DNA of 5,541 bases from an uncultured Planctomycetaceae bacterium (GTDB lineage: Bacteria > Planctomycetota > Planctomycetia > Planctomycetales > Planctomycetaceae): NCBI GenBank assembly GCA_903921605.1, contig CAIXQV010000569.1:1-5541 (forward strand), given 5' to 3'. The notes beneath the pieces were generated by a model. That model made no database searches. It was not told the DNA's origin and was given only the letters and a program-made list of their open reading frames with translations. Positions 1-4,911 of the stretch are shown here, piece by piece (the first letter of the stretch is position 1; each line of letters starts with the position of its first letter). Position numbers and translations under genes: made by a program.

Positions 1-29
1 CCAGCGTTACCAACCGGCTTCTTCGTCAT
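1..29 (-). CDS. Probable 5' end of a divergent gene, running off the left edge
   Basis: Reading the minus strand, an ATG at 29-27 is followed by open codons to the edge, giving MTKKPVGNA and part of a tenth codon. An AAGGAG Shine-Dalgarno (complement of 38-43) lies 8 nt upstream of the ATG, which is near-ideal spacing and is the main reason for the call. The lysine-rich start is typical of many bacterial N-termini but identifies nothing. No function can be given from nine residues. If real, the gene is divergent from the aldehyde dehydrogenase operon, and the hairpin array sits in the shared upstream region. The alternative is a chance SD plus ATG. Confidence 0.45.
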
Positions 30-37
30 CGCTTGCG

Positions 38-43
38 CTCCTT
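38..43 (-). promoter_or_regulatory. Shine-Dalgarno for the left-edge gene
   Basis: The complement of these bases reads AAGGAG, with 8 nt between it and the minus-strand ATG at 29. This site decides the proposed start of the left-edge gene. Confidence 0.45.
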
Positions 44-99
44 GTGGTCTCTACTCTACCACACTTTTCAAGCGCCTACTTTCTTTGGGGAATTCCAAC

Positions 100-328
100 C
101 TGTGGGCCGCGACAATGAATCTGTGCAGGGACGAGAGCGGCAGACGCAATGGTCAGGAACTCTGTGTCTCCGTGCCTCTGTGAGAAAAAAGTTACTCTCA
201 CGGAGGCACAGAGGCACGGAGGAAGAACCGTGGATTGGGAACAAGTGGGGAAAGCAGCTGGAGCAACTGGGAACACACCATTTAGTTCTTCCGCCGCGTG
301 GGATGAGCAACTGGGGAGGAAGTCAGAC
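100..328. repeat. Repeat unit 1 (longest copy), hairpin arms 160-184 and 197-221
   Basis: This 229 nt copy has all blocks. Its arms, 25 nt each with a 12 nt loop (185-196), pair with 21 Watson-Crick pairs, 3 G-T wobbles and one mismatch (171/210). Each arm is three near-identical octamers: CTCTGTGT, CTCCGTGC, CTCTGTGA on the left and CACGGAGG, CACAGAGG, CACGGAGG on the right. Because of the 8 nt period, a second register also forms: 168-182 with 207-221, 15 perfect pairs with a 24 nt loop. Confidence 0.9.
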
Positions 329-532
329 CTGTGGGCCGCGATAATGAATCTCTGCAGGGACGAGAGCGGCAGACGCAATGATCAGGAACTCTGTGTCTCC
401 GTGCCTCTGTGAGAAAAAAAGTTACTCTCACGGAGGCACAGAGGCACGGAGAAACAAGCAGCTGGAGCAGCAGGGGACACACCATTTCGTTTCTCCGCCG
501 GGCGGGATGAGCAACTGGGGAGGAATCCAGAA
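329..532. repeat. Repeat unit 2, hairpin arms 389-413 and 427-451
   Basis: The arms are identical to those of unit 1, and the loop has seven A residues instead of six. The hairpin is followed directly by AAACAAGCAGCTGG, so the GAACCGTGGATTGGG block of unit 1 is absent. The unit ends in GGGGAGGAATCCAGAA rather than the AGTCAGAC ending of units 1 and 3. Confidence 0.9.
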
Positions 533-738
533 CAGTGGGCCGCAATAATGAATCTCTGCAGGGAAGTGAGCGGCATACGCAATGGTCAGGAACTCTGTGT
601 CTCCGTGCGTCTGTGAGAAAAAAGTTACTCTCACGGAGGCACAAAGGCACGGAGGAAGAACCGTGGATTGGGAGAAAGAGGGACACACCATTTCGTTTCT
701 CCGCCGGGCGGAATGAGCAACTGGGGAGGAAGTCAGAC
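533..738. repeat. Repeat unit 3 (most diverged), hairpin arms 593-617 and 630-654
   Basis: This copy has private changes, including CAGTGGGC at the start, AAGTGAGCGGCATACGC, a C-to-G change at 609 and a G-to-A change at 644 in the two arms. Both arm changes weaken the stem in either register. It keeps the GAACCGTGGATTGGG block but lacks the AGCAGCTGGAGCA block seen in units 1 and 2. Confidence 0.9.
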
Positions 739-864
739 CTGTGGGCCGCGACAATGAATCTGTGCAGGGACGAGAGCGGCAGACGCAATGATCAGGAACT
801 CTGTGTCTCCGTGCCTCTGTGAGAAAAAAAGTTACTCTCACGGAGGCACAGAGGCACGGAGGAA
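739..864. repeat. Repeat unit 4 (3'-truncated), hairpin arms 799-823 and 837-861
   Basis: This copy is near-identical to unit 1 through the hairpin, then diverges after GGAGGAA into unrelated sequence (AGTCCCACCAGG). The missing half marks the right boundary of the array. The loop has seven A residues, as in unit 2. Confidence 0.9.
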
Positions 865-897
865 AGTCCCACCAGGTTTAGCGCTGGACAATGAACT

Positions 898-1044
898 ATG
901 ACTCATTGCGGCGAAAACTCCCTGATCGCTGGCGAGTTGCACATGGGGCCTCTACAACATGCCGAGAAGCTGTTCAGGCGGATGCTGGCGTTGTGCTGGT
1001 TTCGTATCGAGAAAAACCTGAAATCTGAGACCGGAGAAGATTGA
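898..1044 (+). CDS. Possible 48-residue leader ORF overlapping the aldehyde dehydrogenase start
   Basis: An ATG at 898 opens a 48-codon frame ending in TGA at 1042-1044. The last A of that stop is the first base of the dehydrogenase ATG, a TGATG arrangement typical of translational coupling. About two thirds of its codons end in G or C. A competing frame starting at 891 (45 residues, ending 1028) has only about 40 percent. The product begins MTHCGENSL, has a central basic-hydrophobic stretch (EKLFRRMLALCWFRIEKN) and ends in acidic residues. It matches no family I know. There is only a weak GGA about 9 nt upstream of the ATG. It is equally likely to be chance open sequence in the 5' leader. 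The rest of 865-1043 shows no convincing promoter by eye. Confidence 0.22.
   Translation: MTHCGENSLIAGELHMGPLQHAEKLFRRMLALCWFRIEKNLKSETGED
1033..1036 (+). promoter_or_regulatory. Shine-Dalgarno GGAG choosing ATG 1044
   Basis: GGAG lies 7 nt before the ATG at 1044. A TTG at 1041 is in frame directly before it but would give poorer spacing (4 nt), so ATG 1044 is preferred. Confidence 0.7.
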
Positions 1045-2516
1045 TGATTTCCTGGCCCCAGCAACTGTTTATCAATGGCGAATGGACCGGTAGCCAGAGC
1101 GGACGAACGTGGTCTGTCACAAATCCCGCGAATGGCAAACTCCTGACAGAAGTCGCACTGGCCGATGCGTCGGATGTGGATCGCGCGGTCCTGGCGGCTC
1201 GAAATGCGTTTGATCATGGCGAATGGCCTCGGATGGACCCGCTGCTGCGAGGTCGATTGCTGTACAAGCTGGCGGAGAAGATTCGCGAGAATCTCGAAGA
1301 CCTGGCCATGACCGACACGCTCAACGTCGGCAAGCCGATCCGGGATACGCGAGGATTTGATATTCCCTGCGCGGCCGATCTGTTTGAAAGCTATGCTGGC
1401 CTGCCGGACAAGATTGCCGGCAAGTGTTTCGGGACGCTGCCCGACAATATGACGCTGCAGATTCGCGAACCGCTCGGAGTCATTGCCGCGATTGTGCCGT
1501 GGAATTTTCCGCTCACAAATGCCGCTATCAAGCTGGCCCCGTTGCTGGCGTGTGGGAATACGGTCGTACTGAAGCCGTCGGAAGTTTCTCCGCTGTCGGC
1601 TCTGATGCTGGCGAAACTCGCACACGAAGTCGGCTTTCCGCCCGGAGTTATCAACGTCATTCACGGCACCGGAGCCGAAGCCGGCGCGGCGCTGGTGGGA
1701 CATCGCGGTGTCGACAAGATCACGTTTACGGGACGGCATCAGACGGGTGCGCAAATGCTGGAAGCCGCCAAGACCGGTATGAAAGGCGTGATGCTGGAAC
1801 TGGGCGGGAAGACTCCGAGCATAGTCTTCCCCGATGCCCCGATAGAGAATGTTGTCAACGGCGTCATCACCGGCATCTTCTATAATCTGGGGCAGGTCTG
1901 CGTCGCAGGTTCTCGCCTGTTGGTTCATGAAAGCCAGCACGATGACATGATGGAACGCATCCTTGCCAAGGTGAAGAATCTTCGTCAGGGGGATCCCACC
2001 GATCCCAATATGCAGCTGGGCTGTCTGGCAACTCCCGTGCATTGTGAAACTGTTCGTCGCTGCGTTGCTCAGGCCGAACAGGAGGGCGCTCGTTGCGTGC
2101 TGACCGGGAAACGTCCCACAGATGCGAATGACTGCTTCTATCCGCCGACGGTTTTCGATCATGTCACGCCCGGCATGACGGTGGCTCGTGAAGAAGTCTT
2201 TGGGCCAGTGCTGAGCGTCATGACGTATCGAGATGAAGCAGAAGCGATTCGCATCGCCAACGATAGCGAATTTGGCTTGATGGCGAACATCTGGACTACC
2301 GACGGAGCTCGTGCTTTGCGAGTGGCTCGCCAGGTCAAGGCCGGACGAATCGCCATCAACGGCGGCGGCGCGTTGCGAGCGAATGTGCCGGTCTACGGTT
2401 ACAAATTGAGCGGTATCGGGGCCGAGCTGGGTTTTGAAGAAGCCGTGCATGAGTACTGTGCTTCAAAGGCCGTTCTCTATTCATTTTCCACGGAGAAATC
2501 ACCATGGCCGGAGTAG
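1044..2516 (+). CDS. NAD(P)-dependent aldehyde dehydrogenase (ALDH superfamily), complete, 490 aa
   Basis: It oxidises an aldehyde to a carboxylic acid with NAD(P)+, presumably in the cytoplasm. No signal peptide is visible. The order of family motifs is complete: PWNFP with the oxyanion Asn154, KPSE with Lys177 for cofactor binding, LELGGK with general base Glu252, GQVCVAGSR with catalytic Cys286, EEVFGP at about 383-388, and a C-terminal GYKLSG. The spacings N154-K177 (23) and E252-C286 (34) match those of human ALDH2, and 490 residues is the usual length. One oddity is the cofactor-loop motif, which reads FTGRHQTG with Arg231 where most relatives have Ser (FTGS). The C-terminal motif reads VYGYKLSG rather than PFGGYKxSG. 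The substrate cannot be read from sequence; it resembles the betaine-aldehyde/retinal dehydrogenase-like branch. It is the first gene of an operon, its 3' end overlapping the next gene by 13 nt, so the partner's aldehyde product is a reasonable candidate substrate. Confidence 0.95.
   Translation: MISWPQQLFINGEWTGSQSGRTWSVTNPANGKLLTEVALADASDVDRAVLAARNAFDHGEWPRMDPLLRGRLLYKLAEKIRENLEDLAMTDTLNVGKPIRDTRGFDIPCAADLFESYAGLPDKIAGKCFGTLPDNMTLQIREPLGVIAAIVPWNFPLTNAAIKLAPLLACGNTVVLKPSEVSPLSALMLAKLAHEVGFPPGVINVIHGTGAEAGAALVGHRGVDKITFTGRHQTGAQMLEAAKTGMKGVMLELGGKTPSIVFPDAPIENVVNGVITGIFYNLGQVCVAGSRLLVHESQHDDMMERILAKVKNLRQGDPTDPNMQLGCLATPVHCETVRRCVAQAEQEGARCVLTGKRPTDANDCFYPPTVFDHVTPGMTVAREEVFGPVLSVMTYRDEAEAIRIANDSEFGLMANIWTTDGARALRVARQVKAGRIAINGGGALRANVPVYGYKLSGIGAELGFEEAVHEYCASKAVLYSFSTEKSPWPE
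2492..2496 (+). promoter_or_regulatory. Shine-Dalgarno GGAGA inside the dehydrogenase gene
   Basis: GGAGA lies 7 nt before the ATG at 2504, within the last codons of the upstream gene. It supports ATG 2504 and the 13 nt overlap. Confidence 0.65.
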
Positions 2517-3634
2517 CCAGTTTGCACTTAATTGGCACTGTTTCTCAGGATGCTCGAATCGGACAAGCGATTGAGGATCTGGATACACCGACGCTGTTGT
2601 TGGATCGCGCGGCCAGTGACCGCAATTTGGCGAAGATGGCGCAGTTCTTTGCGGATCGAAAGTCGAAGCTGCGGCCACACTTCAAGAACCACAAGTGTGT
2701 GACCCTGGCGAAGCGTCAGCTGGCAGCCGGCAATGCCGTCGGCATCACCTGCGCGAAACTTGGGGAGGCAGAGATTCTCGCAGATCATGGCGTCACAAAT
2801 CTGCTGATTGCGAACCAGGTTGTCGGTGCCGTGAAGGTTCGTCGCCTTGCGGAACTGGCCAAACGGGCACGCGTGGCCGTGGCCGTTGATCATCTTGATC
2901 AGGTTGAAGCCATCAGTCGTGCTGCGGTCGCGGCGGGTTCCACAGTTCACCTGCTTGTGGAAGTCGATATCGGGATGGGCCGCTGCGGACTTCCACCAGG
3001 CGAAAGTGTTGTCGAGTTGGCGAAGCAGATCGTGAAATTTCCCGGCGTGCAGTTGGACGGAATTCAGGCCTACGAAGGTCATCTGGTGAACGTGATCGAC
3101 CGTGATCAACGTCGCACTCAGTCTCAGGCCGCGATGCAATTGGCAATCGATACACGTCGACTTCTGGAGAAGTCCGGTATTCCGGTGACATGTCTCAGTG
3201 GTTGTTCAAGTGCCACTTACGATAGCACAGGAGCGATGGACGGTGTCGATGAGATTCAGGCTGGCAGCTATGCGACTATGGATCGCCAGTATTATCGTCT
3301 GGCTCCGGAGTTTGAAATTGCGATGTCGCTGCTGGTGCGTGTGATTAGTCGACCAACAGCGGACAAAGCCGTTTTGGATGTTGGTGTGAAGGGGGCCGGC
3401 GGCGAATTTGGCGTGCCCGGGATTAAAGACTACCCGGATGTGGTCGTTCCGTTTTTCCTCGCAGAAGAACACGTGGTTGTTAATAACTCACCGAACTGGT
3501 CGATCGGACAGCCGTTGCATTTGATCCCCAGTCATGCCTGCACGACCTGCAATCTGCACCGCGAATTTGTCGTTCACGAAAACGGCCGCGTTGTGGATGT
3601 CTGGCCGATTGAAGCGTCAGGGTTGCTGCGATAA
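2504..3634 (+). CDS. D-threonine aldolase / D-serine dehydratase family PLP enzyme (fold-type III), 376 aa
   Basis: Members of this family use PLP plus a divalent metal. They either cleave D-3-hydroxy amino acids (D-threonine, phenylserine, hydroxyaspartate) to glycine and an aldehyde, or dehydrate D-serine. Residues 25-35 (DLDTPTLLLDR) give the usual N-terminal strand. RPHFKNHK places the PLP-binding lysine at Lys61. The alanine-racemase-like barrel follows (CAKLGEAEILADHG, VEVDIGMGRCG, QAYEGH), then SGCSSATYD and QAGSYATMD. The C-terminal beta domain carries PSHAC with His344 and Cys346 at the expected metal site. As I recall, chicken D-serine dehydratase has His-x-Cys there and the Achromobacter D-threonine aldolase has His-x-Asp, so this site looks dehydratase-like and the activity is undecided. 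The length is normal. The start overlaps the aldehyde dehydrogenase by 13 nt, implying coupled translation. Confidence 0.9.
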   Translation: MAGVASLHLIGTVSQDARIGQAIEDLDTPTLLLDRAASDRNLAKMAQFFADRKSKLRPHFKNHKCVTLAKRQLAAGNAVGITCAKLGEAEILADHGVTNLLIANQVVGAVKVRRLAELAKRARVAVAVDHLDQVEAISRAAVAAGSTVHLLVEVDIGMGRCGLPPGESVVELAKQIVKFPGVQLDGIQAYEGHLVNVIDRDQRRTQSQAAMQLAIDTRRLLEKSGIPVTCLSGCSSATYDSTGAMDGVDEIQAGSYATMDRQYYRLAPEFEIAMSLLVRVISRPTADKAVLDVGVKGAGGEFGVPGIKDYPDVVVPFFLAEEHVVVNNSPNWSIGQPLHLIPSHACTTCNLHREFVVHENGRVVDVWPIEASGLLR

Positions 3635-3670
3635 GCGGCTCTGTGTCTGTCAACGAAAACACTTCATTCC

Positions 3671-3691
3671 CCACCGGGTCTACCCCGGTGG
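3671..3691. repeat. Perfect 8-bp palindrome, REP-like
   Basis: CCACCGGG (3671-3678) and CCCGGTGG (3684-3691) pair perfectly around the 5 nt loop TCTAC. It lies 37 nt after the stop of the PLP-enzyme gene and could fold in transcripts from either side. No T-run follows on either strand, so it is not a standard intrinsic terminator. It may block RNA decay or read-through, or be a dispersed repetitive extragenic palindrome. Confidence 0.7.
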
Positions 3692-3751
3692 TCTACGGGC
3701 TTTTGCACCACACATCTGGAATCTGAACCGAAGTAGTGCAGATGCCTATAT

Positions 3752-3774
3752 CCACCGGGATAAACCCAACGGCG
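3752..3774. repeat. Decayed relative of the 3671 palindrome
   Basis: The same left arm CCACCGGG (3752-3759) recurs 81 nt downstream in the same orientation, followed by ATAAA and CCC. The right arm is eroded to CCCAACGG, leaving only the inner GGG/CCC plus partial outer pairing with GGCGG. Together with 3671-3691 it accounts for the notable content of the 187 nt between the convergent genes. I see no coding frame there. Confidence 0.45.
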
Positions 3775-3821
3775 GAAGTGACGTTTATCGACCGCCTTTT
3801 CGAGATCATTGCTTCGCCCAA

Positions 3822-4673
3822 TCACTTCTCAAACACCTCATCCACCGACGCTTCAATCACGCGACAGAGCCCTTCCAGGTCCAGATCATCTTCGTCCTCG
3901 CCAAACGGTTCTTCGGTGTGTTCCGCGGCTATTTCCATGCCCAGCATGAAATAGCTGATCATGGCAGACAGCGGTACCGTCCACCAGTTAAAATCGTGAA
4001 CGATGCCCCATGGCAGCGACAGGAGATACATAAACACGCATTGCCGTGCGAAGGTTCGATAGGAGCGGGCCAGTCGAGTATTTCGGATCTTCTCGCAGCC
4101 TCCCACGATCTCCATCAGCTTTCGCACGTCTTCATCCATCACGATCAGTTGCGAACCGTCGATGACTCCTTCCTTTCTCCATGATCGAAGTCGCGAATAG
4201 AGCATCGAAACCAGAAACGTCGGCACATGCTTTGGCGGAGCCTGACCAACCTCGATCAATTCGGAATCCTCCAGCGACGCACCTTCGCGGAGATGATCTT
4301 TCAATGCCTGCGGGAAGAGTCGCAGAATCCTTTTTGTTTTCTCCAGATCCTTCTCAGGGGCGTCTATCAGCTCGACATACTTCAGCGAGAGATTGCGGAT
4401 TGTATTGACCAACCCACCCCAGAGCGTTCTGGCTTCCCACCAGCGGGAGTAAGACGTGTTCGTGCGAAACACCAGCAACCATCCCAGAACCAACGTAAGT
4501 GCTGCGTGGATGTCGGCGGGAACGTCGGAGAAGAAATCCAGATTGTCCCGTGATTCAAAAAAAGCCGGGATGGCAGCGTAGGCCGCAATGAGCAGAGCAT
4601 ACACAGAGACTCGCGAAACCATGCGGTTCCGTTTGGGGCGTCGTCCACTGGCAGCATTCACGGTTAACAACAT
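3822..4673 (-). CDS. Bestrophin-like (RFP-TM / YneE-type) membrane channel, 283 aa
   Basis: This is a probable inner-membrane pentameric ion channel. Eukaryotic bestrophins conduct anions, while the studied bacterial homologue from Klebsiella is cation-selective, so selectivity cannot be stated. Hydrophobic segments lie at about 24-39, 54-69, 211-227 and 230-249. Family signatures are FRTNTSYSRWWEAR (69-82), LWGGLVN (84-90), GGCEKIRNTRLARSY (191-205) and EPFGEDEDDLDLEGLC (255-270), the last matching the acidic region that forms the calcium clasp in animal bestrophins. The middle (about 95-190) is a soluble helical region. The N-terminus is short and basic (GRRPKRNR). An in-frame TAG at 4683-4685 (read on the minus strand) rules out a longer start; ATG 4673 has only a weak upstream SD, and Met18 is an alternative. 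The length is normal. It converges on the PLP-enzyme gene. Confidence 0.92.
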   Translation of the reverse strand: MLLTVNAASGRRPKRNRMVSRVSVYALLIAAYAAIPAFFESRDNLDFFSDVPADIHAALTLVLGWLLVFRTNTSYSRWWEARTLWGGLVNTIRNLSLKYVELIDAPEKDLEKTKRILRLFPQALKDHLREGASLEDSELIEVGQAPPKHVPTFLVSMLYSRLRSWRKEGVIDGSQLIVMDEDVRKLMEIVGGCEKIRNTRLARSYRTFARQCVFMYLLSLPWGIVHDFNWWTVPLSAMISYFMLGMEIAAEHTEEPFGEDEDDLDLEGLCRVIEASVDEVFEK

Positions 4674-4814
4674 TCGAAAAACCTATCCCAACGGTCTGAG
4701 GTTACATCACGCGTCGAACGCTTGGAAAGGAAACTCTCCTTGTTCGGATCGCCGCCCGCGAAAGGTGCGGGGCATCTTGTCGATGCAGGGTGAGTAAATC
4801 CTTGCACCTTGTAC
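4674..4814. other. Leader region upstream of the bestrophin gene, no gene seen
   Basis: The spacer before the bestrophin start holds only small hairpins, for example GCATC/GATGC at 4772-4776 and 4782-4786. No convincing -35/-10 pair can be picked by eye on the minus strand. The promoter for the channel gene should lie here because a terminator separates it from the next gene upstream. Confidence 0.4.
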
Positions 4815-4852
4815 AAACAAAAAACCGGGACTGACATGGAGCCATCCCGGTT
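4815..4852 (-). terminator. Intrinsic terminator of the right-edge aldehyde dehydrogenase
   Basis: On the minus strand, AACCGGGA (complement of 4852-4845) and TCCCGGTT (complement of 4830-4823) form a perfect 8 bp stem with a 14 nt loop. It is followed by a T-rich tail reading TTTTTTGTTT. It begins about 60 nt after the stop at 4912, the right place and orientation for that gene. Confidence 0.85.
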
Positions 4853-4911
4853 CTCGCAATGAATCGGCGTTGGCCACGAATCAAACGTCCGCAGCCGTCG
4901 TCAGTTCAAAA

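Larger units (their letters stand above)
100..864. repeat. Tandem array of 3.6 long repeat units, each with a strong hairpin
   Basis: Four copies of one unit begin at 100, 329, 533 and 739, giving spacings of 229, 204 and 206 nt. Each starts near C(T/A)GTGGGCCGC, followed by AATGAATCT and TCAGGAACTCTGTG, then a hairpin, then a variable spacer, then ACACACCATTT, CCGCC, ATGAGCAACTGGGGAGGA. The fourth copy stops just after its hairpin (about 864). Over the first 124 nt, units 1 and 4 differ by one substitution and one extra A. The variable part differs by block loss: unit 2 lacks the GAACCGTGGATTGGG block, and unit 3 lacks the AGCAGCTGGAGCA block. Bases 86-99 (TTGGGGAATTCCAA) resemble the tail of unit 2 and may be a remnant of an earlier copy. 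The array fills most of the gap between two divergent genes. It contains no transposase, and its spacing excludes CRISPR. Confidence 0.93.

Noticed and set aside
33..344. Plus-strand frame of 103 codons over unit 1
   Set aside because: It includes the translated hairpin (LCLRASVRKKLLSRRHRGTEEE in part) and crosses a unit boundary; spurious repeat-derived ORF.
282..788. 168-codon minus-strand frame across repeat units
   Set aside because: It consists of repeated translations of the octamer hairpin (SVPLCLRESNFF, RRHRVPDHCVCRS) and alternates with frames of similar length in other phases. It is a by-product of low stop density in the repeat.
428..841. 137-codon minus-strand frame across the same repeats
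   Set aside because: Same cause as above; it overlaps the 282-788 frame and has no RBS or conserved domain.
100..864. CRISPR array
   Set aside because: Unit spacing is over 200 nt, the spacers are themselves repeated, and no cas gene is present.
100..864. Insertion sequence or MITE pair
   Set aside because: I could find no transposase, no target-site duplication and no terminal inverted repeats bounding a unit; the dyad is internal.
891..1028. 45-codon plus-strand frame MNYDSLRRK...
   Set aside because: Only about 40 percent of third positions are G or C, against about two thirds in the overlapping 898 frame, and the nearest GGA is too close to the ATG.
903..2450. 515-codon open frame on the minus strand opposite the aldehyde dehydrogenase
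   Set aside because: The plus-strand gene has every ALDH motif in order. The opposing frame has no recognisable domain and a His/Arg/Gln/Ser-rich composition typical of an antisense shadow in a gene with strong codon bias.
3534..4184. 216-codon plus-strand frame opposite the bestrophin gene
   Set aside because: It overlaps the end of the PLP-enzyme gene and runs antisense to clear bestrophin signatures; no domain of its own.
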